Shown here: in pieces, positions 25,419 through 33,944 of the stretch
How positions within the stretch are numbered: position 1 is the stretch's first letter
How the letters are laid out: each line of letters begins with the position of its first letter
Assembly: GCA_020832495.1 (NCBI GenBank)
Contig: JAFIEP010000014.1
Coordinates: 1-60,870, forward strand
From: Acidimicrobiia bacterium
GTDB taxonomy: Bacteria > Actinomycetota > Acidimicrobiia > Acidimicrobiales > Acidimicrobilacustridaceae
Length of the DNA: 60,870 nucleotides
Reading direction: 5' to 3'
The notes under the pieces: model-generated
Told to the model about the DNA's origin: nothing
The model's input: the letters and a program-made list of their open reading frames with translations, nothing else
The model's database searches: none
Position numbers and translations under genes: made by a program

Positions 25419-26645
25419 ATGAGAACGCGCCCGCTTGCCTATCTCGCCATCGTGTCGTTGCTGGTGCCATTGGCGGCATGTGACCTGCAAGGGGAGGCGC
25501 CGCTCGACGGCGAGGAGTGGGCGAGCCTGGTGGCCTCGGGCACACCAGCAGACGGCCATCGTGGGGCTGCACCCGCACCCGATCCCGATCCGGAACCCGA
25601 ACCGCTGCCGACCATCGCCTGGGACATCGGTCGCAGCGAGGTGGTGGTCAGCGACGAGGAACGGCGCGCCAACGGCCTCGACCAGTGGATCGATGGGAAC
25701 ATCGGGTTCGTGGAACTCGACGGTGTCGTACGGGGCTTTGCGGCCAACGGTCCGCAGTCGGCCCAGTGGACGGTGGGGAGCGACCGCCTCGTAGAGGACG
25801 TGCTCGAGACCCGCATGGACATCGTCGGTCTGCCCGACGACGTGCGCCACGCGGCGGGAGGGCCGGTGCATCTCGACGAGGCGTCGGGGGCGTTGTTCAT
25901 GCTCTACCACGGTGAGCAGTACCCCGGCGGTGTGGTGTCGACCGCCGACTTCTGGTCGTTCGTCGGGATGGCGGTGTCGGTCGACCGTGGTGCGACGTTC
26001 ACCGACCGGGGTCCGGTGATCACCCCGCACGTGGCCATCGACGACCCGGCACGCACGTTCGCCGTCGAGGTGGGTGGCGCGCCGTTCGTGGTGGGCGACG
26101 ACGGCAACATGTACGTCTACTTCCGCGACGTTGTCGTCGAAGAAGGTGACCATGTGTCGGCGCTCAACCTGTCGGTGGCGAGGGCATCGCTCGACGAGTT
26201 GGTGGCCGACGGCCTGGCCGGCCGTGCCACGGCGTGGCACAAGTTCGACGGCGAGGGCTGGAGCGAACCAGGTGTCGGCGGCAAGGGAGCGGAGATCATG
26301 GCGGGTGCGCCGCATCCGAACTGGTTCGACGTCGCCTACCTGGCCGACAGCGACCTCTACGTGCTGGTGGCGTCGCACGGCGGTGGCGTGCAGTGGCAGG
26401 TGTGGGGATCGGTCAGCCGCGACGGGTTGACATGGACCCAGCCGCAGACGCTGTTCGCCGACCCCGAGGGCACCGAGTCCCTGTACGTGTCGCTCAGCTC
26501 GCCCGATCTGCGGTCGCAGCGGGTGGTGCACGGCGACGTCGTCCACCTCTACCGCACACGCTCCACCGTGGCCGAGGGCAGCCGCACCCGCTGGGACGGC
26601 GAGGTCACCATCGAACGGACCGAACTGCGACTCGGCGTCGGTTGA
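25419..26645 (+). CDS. beta-propeller glycosidase-like lipoprotein, paralogue 3
   Basis: 408 residues. The signal ends in VPLAAC (lipobox; Cys about residue 21), so this copy is lipid-anchored. After a short spacer the propeller domain (about 65-405) follows with the same landmarks as paralogues 1 and 2 (LDQWIDGNIGFVELDG, GALFMLYHGEQYPGG, TADFWSFVGMAVSV, ESLYVSLSSPDLRSQR). Long DNA stretches (for example 25857-26130 versus 24324-24598) are nearly identical to paralogue 2. It is preceded by a 303-base gap and so probably has its own promoter. Confidence 0.77.
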   Translation: MRTRPLAYLAIVSLLVPLAACDLQGEAPLDGEEWASLVASGTPADGHRGAAPAPDPDPEPEPLPTIAWDIGRSEVVVSDEERRANGLDQWIDGNIGFVELDGVVRGFAANGPQSAQWTVGSDRLVEDVLETRMDIVGLPDDVRHAAGGPVHLDEASGALFMLYHGEQYPGGVVSTADFWSFVGMAVSVDRGATFTDRGPVITPHVAIDDPARTFAVEVGGAPFVVGDDGNMYVYFRDVVVEEGDHVSALNLSVARASLDELVADGLAGRATAWHKFDGEGWSEPGVGGKGAEIMAGAPHPNWFDVAYLADSDLYVLVASHGGGVQWQVWGSVSRDGLTWTQPQTLFADPEGTESLYVSLSSPDLRSQRVVHGDVVHLYRTRSTVAEGSRTRWDGEVTIERTELRLGVG

Positions 26646-26678
26646 CCCAGGTCGCTGCGGGCGTCGTCGCTGCCGGCG

Positions 26679-27665
26679 TCACCGGTCGCCCGATGTCGCC
26701 CGGTCGATGGCCCCGGCCAGGGCGTGCCTGAGCTGGTCGATGCCGGGCTGCTCGACAGGGAAGTGACCACACCCCTCGAGCACCACCAGGTCGCCCCTGG
26801 TGGCCAGACGTTCGAACCAGCGTTGGCTGAGCTCGAGTGGCGTCCAGCGGTCGTCGCCTGGGTGCGTGAGGGTGACTCGACAGGCAGCAAAGGTCTCGGG
26901 CTCGTAGGCCAGCGGGTGCTGTAGCCAGCTTCGGATGAAGCCGAGCGGCACCCTGCTGGCCGCACCCAAGGGGTCGGTCGCACACGTACGAGCCAGGGCC
27001 GGGCTGTTGGCGATGAGGCGGATCGGTGCGAGCCAGCCGATGGGAACTCGCAGGCGGTCGGTGACCCGGGGTGCCAGCCCCAGGACGGATGGGCCGAGCG
27101 CCCCGAGGGCGGGCGTGCGGGCTGCCGCTCGGCGATGGGATGCCAGACGGGGATCGAGGAGGCAGGTCACGATGGCCTCGGCGACCGGGGCGGTGCTCTG
27201 GTGGGCCACGTCGAGGGCCAGACGCCCACCCATGCTGGCGCCGACGAGGATCACCGGTGCGTCGCTGCCCGCCGCTGCCTCCACCACCTGCACGCTGGCG
27301 TCGATCCACTGCTGGTAGGTGACACCGCTCGGATCGGGCACGACCGTGTGTCCGTAGCCGGGGAGGTCGAGGGCGAGCACCTCGCATCCCAGTTGCTGCG
27401 CCGCAACCGCGAACGGGGCGAGCATGCGTCCGTGGCCGCCGCCTCCGTGGAACACCACGACGACGGCCCGAGGCGTGGGCCGAGGCGTCGGGTGATGGTG
27501 GACGTGCAGGGCCGTCCCGTCGGTCAACCACTGCCAGCGGCTGACCGCTGGCGGATCAGCCACGTGGAGGTCGTCCGGGACGAAGGGGTGGTAGCGGACG
27601 ACATGCGGGTCGGCGGTGGGGGAGGACCGTCTGGCAAGAACATGAGAAATATTCATATTCGACAT
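26679..27665 (-). CDS. alpha/beta hydrolase
   Basis: 328 residues with the start taken at ATG 27665 (a second ATG three codons later is possible). AVVVVFHGGGGHGRML (about 70-85) is the oxyanion-hole strand. VGASMGGRLALD (about 148-159) is the nucleophile elbow with the serine in GASMGG. VTLTHPGDDRWTP (about 270) supplies the acid and EGCGHFP (about 300) the histidine. It is divergent from the TetR gene at 27687 with only 21 bases between starts, so that regulator probably controls it. Substrate unknown. Confidence 0.88.
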   Translation of the reverse strand: MSNMNISHVLARRSSPTADPHVVRYHPFVPDDLHVADPPAVSRWQWLTDGTALHVHHHPTPRPTPRAVVVVFHGGGGHGRMLAPFAVAAQQLGCEVLALDLPGYGHTVVPDPSGVTYQQWIDASVQVVEAAAGSDAPVILVGASMGGRLALDVAHQSTAPVAEAIVTCLLDPRLASHRRAAARTPALGALGPSVLGLAPRVTDRLRVPIGWLAPIRLIANSPALARTCATDPLGAASRVPLGFIRSWLQHPLAYEPETFAACRVTLTHPGDDRWTPLELSQRWFERLATRGDLVVLEGCGHFPVEQPGIDQLRHALAGAIDRATSGDR

Positions 27666-27680
27666 GGTGTCAGCTACGCT
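27652..27680 (+). promoter_or_regulatory. compact divergent promoter region of TetR/hydrolase pair
   Basis: On the plus strand TTCATA (27652-27657), 17 bases and TACGCT (27675-27680) form a weak sigma70-like promoter that would start transcription close to GTG 27687. It overlaps the start of the divergent hydrolase gene, whose AT-rich 5' end (GAAATATTCATATTC on the plus strand) is unlike its surroundings. A TetR bound here could control both genes. Confidence 0.4.
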
Positions 27681-27686
27681 GCTCTC

Positions 27687-28313
27687 GTGCAAGGCACCCG
27701 ACCTCGTCCGGTCCAGGCGCGCTCCCGTGAGCGGATGCAGCGGATCCTCGACGCCGCCGTCGACGAGTTCGCCGAACTCGGATACGAAGCCGCCTCCACC
27801 ACAGGGATGGCACGGCGTGCCGGCGTGTCGATCGGGTCGCTGTACCAGTACTTCCCGGACAAGGAAGCGGTCCTCGTCGAGATCGCCGAACGCCATCTCG
27901 ACGAGGCGTCGGCGGCCATGGCCGTGGCACTCGAGGCCGCCGCCGCTGCCGAAACGTTCGAGGGGTTGGTGGCGGTGCTGGTGGACACCGCCGTCGAGGT
28001 GAACCACGGCGACCCTCGGCTGCACCAGGTGCTCTACCGAGAGGCGCCGCGACCTCGTCACCTGCAGGCGCGCCTCGACGACCTGGAAGCGGGGTTGGCA
28101 GCCTGGTTGGCTGACCGGCTGGAGCAGTTCGGCCTCGACGCCGAACGGGCACACCTGCGGGCACGCGCTGCCGTCGTGGCGGTGGAGGCGCTGGTGCACG
28201 AGTTCGTGCTGGCGCCGCCGGCGGGCATCACCTCCGAGGCGGCCAGGCGCGAGGTCGTGCGGGCCGCCGTGCAGATGGTGGGCGTCGACGGGTCGGCCCG
28301 GCGAGTGACCTGA
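27687..28313 (+). CDS. TetR-family transcriptional regulator
   Basis: 208 residues from GTG 27687, chosen because a promoter-like -10 lies just upstream and the protein then begins a normal distance before the HTH (QARSRERMQRILDAAVDEFAELGYEAASTTGMARRAGVSIGSLYQYFPDKEAVL, about 8-61). An in-frame ATG at 27642 would add 15 residues. The C-terminal half is helical, as in the family's ligand domain. It is divergent from the alpha/beta hydrolase and is its likely regulator. Confidence 0.92.
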   Translation: MQGTRPRPVQARSRERMQRILDAAVDEFAELGYEAASTTGMARRAGVSIGSLYQYFPDKEAVLVEIAERHLDEASAAMAVALEAAAAAETFEGLVAVLVDTAVEVNHGDPRLHQVLYREAPRPRHLQARLDDLEAGLAAWLADRLEQFGLDAERAHLRARAAVVAVEALVHEFVLAPPAGITSEAARREVVRAAVQMVGVDGSARRVT

Positions 28314-28401
28314 CGTGCCCGCCGCTGAGGGGGCGCCGATTGCAGCGACTCGACGGCGGACGGTCCGGCGCGCCGGCAACCGTCCGTGCCAAGGTGTTCC
28401 C

Positions 28402-28842
28402 ATGGATCTCGCGCAGCTACAGCAGGAATCGGCACGCATGGGCATGTGGGTGCACCTGGCCACCACCGCGCCGGACGGAGCGCCCCATGTGGTGCCCGTG
28501 CACCCCAGCTGGGAGGACGCAACCCTGTGGGTCATGGTGGGCCTCGAGTCGGTCAAGGTGCGCAACATCGGCCACGATCCCAGGGTGATGCTCCACTGGC
28601 AGGTGGGGGAGGACACCGGCTTCGACAGCCTCATGGTCTGGGGTCGCGCCGCCGTGCACGACGACCTCGACACCAAGCGTCGCCTGTGGACCGGGGTGTT
28701 CGACTACGACCTCGACATGTTCTCCCCCGGCGGCCCGGAGGGCTCACCGGAGACCGGGTTCGTGGCCATCGAACCGGAGCGGGCCGTGGTGCTGCGCGCC
28801 TTCGGCTCCGCCGGACGCGAGGAGTGGCGAGCTGGTCGGTGA
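28402..28842 (+). CDS. pyridoxamine 5'-phosphate oxidase-like flavoprotein
   Basis: 146 residues of the split-barrel FMN/F420-binding fold: MWVHLATTAPDGAPHVVPVHPSWED (about 15-39) is the characteristic first strands and VKVRNIGHDPRVMLHW (about 52-67) the dimer-interface segment. In actinobacteria such proteins include F420- or heme-binding reductases, so cofactor and substrate cannot be assigned. The ATG at 28402 is favoured because the fold begins immediately. Confidence 0.8.
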   Translation: MDLAQLQQESARMGMWVHLATTAPDGAPHVVPVHPSWEDATLWVMVGLESVKVRNIGHDPRVMLHWQVGEDTGFDSLMVWGRAAVHDDLDTKRRLWTGVFDYDLDMFSPGGPEGSPETGFVAIEPERAVVLRAFGSAGREEWRAGR

Positions 28843-28980
28843 CCGCCGCTGAGCTGACCGGTCGGTCGGCTGTGGAGGTACGGGCAACAGCCGTCGTGAC
28901 CACAGCACCAACGTCGCCGGGCTGGCTCTACCATTGCGTCAGGGTCGAGCGGCCACCCGACCTGGTCTGAGGAGCGAGCC

Positions 28981-29418
28981 ATGGCCGACAATCCACCCGA
29001 GCGTGCCGCAGCGCACCAGATCGGCGAAGCCGCTGAGCTGACCGGCCTGTCCCTGCGCACCATCCGTCACTACGAGGAGGTCGGTCTGGTCTCGCCATCG
29101 ACTCGCAGTGCCGGAGGGTTCCGGCTCTACAGCGACGCCGAGGTCGACCGACTCCGACTGGTCAAGCAGATGAAGCCGCTGGGTTTCACCCTCGAGGAGA
29201 TGCGAGAGCTGCTCGACACCCGCGACCGCTTGGCTGATGCCGACAGCGACGGTGCCGACGAGCTCCGTGACCGACTCGCCATGTTCGCTGAGGTCGCCGA
29301 GGAGCGCTGCGCACAGCTCCGTGCACAACTCACCGAGGTGGAAACACTGGCGACCCGCTTGCGGAACGAGGCCACCGCACCGTCGCGGACCACGGCCGCC
29401 GGGAAACCTCGCCGCTGA
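28981..29418 (+). CDS. MerR-family transcriptional regulator
   Basis: 145 residues. HQIGEAAELTGLSLRTIRHYEEVGLVSPSTRSAGGFRLYSDAEVDRLRLVKQMKPLGFTLEEM (about 11-73) is the MerR winged-helix domain. A coiled-coil helix (about 75-130) follows and there are no metal-binding cysteines, so a metal sensor is unlikely. SD GAGCGAGCC lies upstream. The 196-base gap to the SulP gene contains a MerR-type promoter with a 19-base spacer, so SulP is the likely target. Confidence 0.92.
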   Translation: MADNPPERAAAHQIGEAAELTGLSLRTIRHYEEVGLVSPSTRSAGGFRLYSDAEVDRLRLVKQMKPLGFTLEEMRELLDTRDRLADADSDGADELRDRLAMFAEVAEERCAQLRAQLTEVETLATRLRNEATAPSRTTAAGKPRR

Positions 29419-29473
29419 GGTGCTGCGGGCCTGACCGCCGAGCCGCCCAGTGTCGGAAGACACACCGATGGAA

Positions 29474-29504
29474 TTGGTTGTCTAACCTCACGTAAGGGTA
29501 AGTT
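29474..29504 (+). promoter_or_regulatory. MerR-type promoter (19-bp spacer) before sulP
   Basis: TTGGTT (29474-29479), 19 bases, TAAGTT (29499-29504). The overlong spacer is the feature MerR regulators correct by DNA distortion. The partial dyad AACCTCACGT / AGGGTAAGTT (29484-29504, 6 of 10 pairs) covers the spacer and -10. Confidence 0.5.
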
Positions 29505-29614
29505 CCGCTGCTCCTGCGGAGGCTCCAACGACGAGCGCGTCACAGCTTCACGCGGTTACGCCCGAACCGGCGATGAGGTTCGGCCCCCCGTTCGTCGTCT
29601 GAAGTGGATCCTCG

Positions 29615-31114
29615 ATGTCTCTTGCCGTCCCCGAAGCCAATGTTGTCGACTCCTCGGTCCGAAACGCGTTGCGTTCGCCGAAGCTCCTGCGAGTCGAGGT
29701 GTTTGCCGCCCTGGCGGTCGCACTGGCGCTGATCCCCGAGGCGATCTCGTTCTCGATCCTCGCCGGGGTCGACCCCCAGGTCGGCCTCTTCGCCTCGTTC
29801 ACGATGGCCGTGACCATCGCCATCGTCGGAGGGCGTCGGGCGATGATCTCTGCTGCGACCGGCGCGGTCGCGCTGATCGTGGCACCGCTGGCATCCAGCC
29901 ATGGCCTCGACTACCTGATCGCAGCGGTGATCCTCGCCGGCGTGATGCAGGTGGGACTCAGCCTTGCCGGGGCAGCCAAGTTGATGCGATTCATCCCCCG
30001 AAGCGTCATGGTCGGCTTCGTCAACGCGCTCGCCATCGTGATCTTCCTGGCGCAGATCCCTCACCTGATCGACGTGCCGTTCGTCGTCTACCCCCTCGTG
30101 GCGGTCGGTATCGCCACCCTGGTGTTCTTCCCCAAGCTCACCGGCGCCGTCCCCGGACCGCTCGTCGTGGTCGTCCTGCTCACCGTGACGGTCGTGCTGT
30201 TCGGCATCGACGTCCCCGACGTCGGCGACCAGGGCGATCTCCCCAAGAGCCTCCCCTCGTTCTTCATCCCCGACGTCCCGTGGACCATGGACACCCTCCA
30301 GCTCCTCGCCCCGGTCGCCTTTGCGATGGCGCTCGTCGGCCTGCTCGAGTCGCTCATGACTGCCAAGCTCGTCGACGACATCACCGACTCGCACTCCGAC
30401 AAGACCCGCGAGGGATGGGGCCAAGGCGTGGCCAACATCGTCACCGGCTTCTTCGGGGGCATGGGCGGCTGCGCCATGGTCGGCCAGACCATGATCAACG
30501 TGAAGACCTCCAAGGCGCGCACCCGCATCTCGACGTTCCTCGCCGGGGTGTTCCTGTTGATCCTCGTCGTCGGGCTCGGCGACACCGTGGCCAAGATCCC
30601 GATGGCTGCACTCGTGGCCATCATGATCATGGTCTCGGTCGGGACCATGGACTGGCACTCGGTCAACCCACTCACCCTGCGCAACATGCCCTTCAGCGCC
30701 ACCGCCATCATGGTCACGACCGTCGCCGTCACCGTCGTCACCCACAACCTCGCCTACGGCGTGATCCTCGGCGTCATCGTGGCCACGATCTTCTTCGCCC
30801 GGCGGGTGGCTCACTTCACCGAGGTTGTCGACATCGCCCACCCCGACGACGACACCCGCGTCTACGCAGTGCGTGGCGTGCTGTTCTTCGCGTCGAGCAA
30901 CGACCTCTTCTACCAGTTCGACTACGTCAACGACCCCCAGAACGTGATCATCGACCTGTCCCAAGCACAGATCTACGACTCGTCCACCGTGGCCGCCCTC
31001 GACGCCATCGAACTCAAGTACACCCGCTACGGAAAGAACGTCGAGATCATCGGCATGAACGAACCGAGCGCCAAGTGGCACAGCCTCAGCGGACGACTCG
31101 GCGCCGGCCACTGA
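29615..31114 (+). CDS. SulP-family anion transporter with STAS domain
   Basis: 499 residues. Residues about 25-400 contain the many helices of the SLC26/SulP fold, including LALIPEAISFSILAGVDPQVGLFASF (transport-site region) and the GGMGGCAMVGQT motif (about 284-295). The C-terminal STAS domain (about 410-490) has IIDLSQAQIYDSSTVAALD, with the D-S-S-T phosphorylation-type site known from anti-sigma antagonists. Family substrates are sulfate, bicarbonate or other anions; the sequence does not decide. It lies downstream of a MerR regulator and a MerR-type promoter. Confidence 0.93.
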   Translation: MSLAVPEANVVDSSVRNALRSPKLLRVEVFAALAVALALIPEAISFSILAGVDPQVGLFASFTMAVTIAIVGGRRAMISAATGAVALIVAPLASSHGLDYLIAAVILAGVMQVGLSLAGAAKLMRFIPRSVMVGFVNALAIVIFLAQIPHLIDVPFVVYPLVAVGIATLVFFPKLTGAVPGPLVVVVLLTVTVVLFGIDVPDVGDQGDLPKSLPSFFIPDVPWTMDTLQLLAPVAFAMALVGLLESLMTAKLVDDITDSHSDKTREGWGQGVANIVTGFFGGMGGCAMVGQTMINVKTSKARTRISTFLAGVFLLILVVGLGDTVAKIPMAALVAIMIMVSVGTMDWHSVNPLTLRNMPFSATAIMVTTVAVTVVTHNLAYGVILGVIVATIFFARRVAHFTEVVDIAHPDDDTRVYAVRGVLFFASSNDLFYQFDYVNDPQNVIIDLSQAQIYDSSTVAALDAIELKYTRYGKNVEIIGMNEPSAKWHSLSGRLGAGH

Positions 31115-31176
31115 CGATCGGACCGAGCTCCGACGTCGAACTGCAGGACGATTCGATCTCCTGACCGAGACGACCG

Positions 31177-31195
31177 AGCCGAGGATGCCTCGGCT
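31177..31195. terminator. bidirectional hairpin between convergent genes
   Basis: AGCCGAGG-ATG-CCTCGGCT is a perfect 8-bp stem with a 3-base loop, 62 bases after sulP and before the 3' end of the convergent zinc-ribbon gene. There is no U-tract. It is symmetric, so it could serve both transcripts. Confidence 0.5.
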
Positions 31196-31249
31196 GGACG
31201 ACCCTTATCGCCGACCACATGTCGCGTCGGCCGTACCTGCGCCGATGGG

Positions 31250-31575
31250 CTACTTCATGCCGCCGGCTGGGTTGTCGGGCGGCGGCAGCGGGGTGTTGCT
31301 CTCGCGGACCCGCTGAACCCGTTCGGGTTCGCACACCGGGCAGAGGTGCACCGTGGTCACCGACACGATCGAGAGTTGGCTGCCCCGGGACTTCTCCCAC
31401 ACGGCCTGGGCGGCGGGGCGCAGGTCGGTGGTGCCACAGGTGGGGCACCGGGGCGTGAGGTCGCGATCCCACGTCAGGTCGCACGCCTCGCAGGTGATGC
31501 GGATGACGTCGTCGTCGCGCTCACGCGGAGGTGCTCCTCGGAGCCACACGACGGGCAGACCATGTCGTCACTCAC
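31250..31575 (-). pseudogene. zinc-ribbon protein gene split by a frameshift
   Basis: From GTG 31575 (or ATG 31563) the frame reads VSDDMVCPSCGSEEHLRV, giving the first CxxC pair. The frame then runs into unrelated sequence and stops. One base out of frame, the same strand continues RDDDVIRITCEACDLTWDRD and LTPRCPTCGTTDLRP, giving the matching CxxC pairs, followed by a third pair LCPVCEP and a stop at 31250. The switch must lie at about 31525-31535. The gene is either recently broken, affected by a sequencing error, or frameshifted during translation. If only the downstream frame is used, a GTG at 31549 would yield 99 residues. Confidence 0.7.
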
Positions 31576-31812
31576 GACATCACCGTTCGCCGGCTGGGTG
31601 ATGGCGGGCGGCGCCGTTCGGTGGGCACGTCACACGCCCACCCTACGGCAGCGTTGGCGCATCGGCCCCAGACGTTGCCCTCGAACCGCCGCTCGCTGTC
31701 TTCGCTACGGTGGGGGATCTGACCCGCACGACACCGGCGGAACGGCGCGTCAGCACACCCGCTCAGCGAGCGGGCCATGGATGTGGATCCGCCGCACAGG
31801 AGGAACTGACCG

Positions 31813-33072
31813 ATGCCGACCAACCCTGCCCTGCTCTTCGGTGAGATGGCCGGCAAGCCACCGGAAGAGGCCAAGTTTTTCTGGTCGGGCGGCCCGGTCG
31901 AGGTGGCCGAGCGCACCTGGTTCGCCTCGCAGCTGAGTGGGGTGACCGCCTTCGAGACCGACGACGGCGTGGTGCTGGTCGACGCCGGCGCCGTGATGTT
32001 CGCACCCATGCTGGCGGGGTCGATCCGCGAGAAGACCCAGGCCCCCATCCACACGGCCATCTTCACCCACGGCCACGTCGACCACGCCTATGGGTTGTCC
32101 GAGTTCCTCGTCGAGGGGCAACCGACCCCGGTGGTGATCGGCCACGAAGCCATGCCGGCTCGGTTCGCCCGCTACGAGGCCACCGCTGCCCACAACCGGG
32201 CCATCAACGCCCGTCAGTTCGGGGGGAGGACGTCGGCCGACACCGGCGCGGAATGGGTGAGCCCAGCCATTCCCCCGAACCAGCTCTACGCCGACGAGCT
32301 GGTCATCGAGGTGGGTGGTGTCACCTTCGAGCTGTTCCACGCCCGCGGTGAGACCGACGATCACACCTGGGTGTACTGCCCGGACCGCAGGGTGCTCTGC
32401 CCCGGTGACCTCATCATCTGGGGTGTCCCCAATGCCGGCAACCCACAGAAGGTGCAGCGCTATCCGTGGGACTGGGCCGACGCACTGCGGCTCATGGCGG
32501 CCAAGGAGCCGGCCTCGATGGCTCCCGGCCACGGCGGGCCGGTGGTCGACGACCCCGAACTCGTGCACCGCATCCTGGTCGACACCGCCGACTACCTCGA
32601 TGCCGTTGTCGAGCGCACCCTGGCCGTGCTCGAGGACGGCTCCCCGCCCCATGTCGACGTGGTGCACGCCGTGGAACTCCCGACGCCGGACCAGCCGTGG
32701 TTGCAGCCCGTCTACGACGAGGGTCAGTTCATCGTCCGCAACGTCATCCGGCACTACGGCGGCTGGTTCTCGGGTCGTCCCAGCGAACTGAAGCCGGCTC
32801 CGAGGCCGGTGCTCGCCGGGGCGGTGGCCGCCCTGGCCGGCGGCGCGCTCGAGTTGGCCCGGGTGGCCAACCAACACGCAGCGGCAGGCGACCTGGCCGT
32901 GGCCTGCCACCTCGCTGATTTCGCCCTCGAGGCCGACCCGGCCGACGAGACAGTGCAGGAGATCGTGGCCGAGATCTACGACCAGCGGGCCGAGGCGGAG
33001 ACCTCGCTCATGGCGGTCAATCTGATGAACAGCGCCGCCGCCCACGCCCGCGCCGGCGAACCCTACGCCTGA
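31813..33072 (+). CDS. MBL-fold hydrolase, alkylsulfatase-like
   Basis: 419 residues. The metallo-beta-lactamase metal motif is H86-G-H88-V-D90-H91 (THGHVDH). Further ligands are in FHARGETDDHTW (about 177-188) and MAPGHGG (about 236-242). After residue about 250, ILVDTADYLDAVVERTLAVL and the later helical segment (about 335-410) resemble the alkyl-sulfatase dimerisation domain. SdsA1-type enzymes remove sulfate from alkyl sulfates. The SD AGGAGGAAC precedes the ATG. An ordinary lactonase-like MBL protein is the alternative. Confidence 0.85.
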   Translation: MPTNPALLFGEMAGKPPEEAKFFWSGGPVEVAERTWFASQLSGVTAFETDDGVVLVDAGAVMFAPMLAGSIREKTQAPIHTAIFTHGHVDHAYGLSEFLVEGQPTPVVIGHEAMPARFARYEATAAHNRAINARQFGGRTSADTGAEWVSPAIPPNQLYADELVIEVGGVTFELFHARGETDDHTWVYCPDRRVLCPGDLIIWGVPNAGNPQKVQRYPWDWADALRLMAAKEPASMAPGHGGPVVDDPELVHRILVDTADYLDAVVERTLAVLEDGSPPHVDVVHAVELPTPDQPWLQPVYDEGQFIVRNVIRHYGGWFSGRPSELKPAPRPVLAGAVAALAGGALELARVANQHAAAGDLAVACHLADFALEADPADETVQEIVAEIYDQRAEAETSLMAVNLMNSAAAHARAGEPYA

Positions 33073-33227
33073 CCGACCTTTGGCCCTCGTGTCCCGGCCG
33101 GCCGCTTCGACGCGCCCTCGCGTCATCTCGGGGACACGCAGAGGTCAGAGCCAGGACAGCTAGCCGACCCCTGATGGTTACCGCTGCGAAATAGCAGCGA
33201 AGCAGCGCGTCCTTACTGTGCACCGCT

Positions 33228-33944
33228 ATGTATACAACACCGGATCCAGGGCGGACCGGGACTCGTTCGGAGGCGGCCTACGCCGCGCTGAAGGACCGTC
33301 TGTTGAGCGGGGACCTGCCGCTGGGCCACCGCCTGGCAGAGGAAGCACTCGCCGCTGAACTGTCGGTGTCGCGCACGCCGATTCGCGAGGCACTGTCGCG
33401 ACTGCATGCCGACGGCCTCGTCGAGCGGCACCCCTCGGGCGGGTACACCCCAGCGCCCCCCGATCTGCACACGGCCCGCGACCTCTACGAGGTCCGCTTC
33501 GCCCTCGAGTTCCGAGCGCTGTCGCTGCCGACCATCACCGGGGTTGCACACGACGCCGATTCGCTCGAGGCCTTGCGGGCGGACTGGCGATCGTTCGATG
33601 CACCGGTGGGTGACGACGAGACGAACCCCGACTTCGTGCTCCTCGACGAGGACTTCCACGTGCGGTTGGCCTGCGCCTCGGGGAACGAGGCGATCGGCGA
33701 GTTCCTCATGCGGGTCAACGAACGGATCCGACTCGTGCGGATGCACGACTTCCTTTCGGCCGAGCGCATCGAACGAACCATCACCCAGCACATCGACGTG
33801 CTCGACCTCCTGCTCGACGGGCGCCTCGACGCAGCCGAGGACGCCCTGCAGGCCCACTTCCAGGAGTCGCTCGGTGTCGTGGAACAGCGGGTGGCCACGG
33901 CGCTGGCCCGCATGGTGTCGTCCAACCGGCGGTCGGGTCGATGA
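33228..33944 (+). CDS. GntR-family (FCD) regulator of the ureide operon
   Basis: 238 residues. Winged helix: [68 protein letters not shown] (about 7-75). Then an FCD ligand domain with [20 protein letters not shown] (about 140-160) and the [23 protein letters not shown]-x-x-H helix (about 185-210), giving the metal-binding Asp/His positions of the family. It overlaps the ABC ATPase by four bases, so it is the first gene of the operon. The start codon overlaps TGTATACA, suggesting autoregulation. Confidence 0.93.
   Translation: MYTTPDPGRTGTRSEAAYAALKDRLLSGDLPLGHRLAEEALAAELSVSRTPIREALSRLHADGLVERHPSGGYTPAPPDLHTARDLYEVRFALEFRALSLPTITGVAHDADSLEALRADWRSFDAPVGDDETNPDFVLLDEDFHVRLACASGNEAIGEFLMRVNERIRLVRMHDFLSAERIERTITQHIDVLDLLLDGRLDAAEDALQAHFQESLGVVEQRVATALARMVSSNRRSGR
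33229..33236. promoter_or_regulatory. GntR operator core overlapping the start codon
   Basis: TGTATACA is a perfect 8-bp palindrome, unusually AT-rich here, beginning at the second base of the GntR gene's ATG. FCD-type GntR regulators often bind short TGTATACA-like sites, so bound protein would block initiation of its own operon. No Shine-Dalgarno is evident. Confidence 0.5.
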
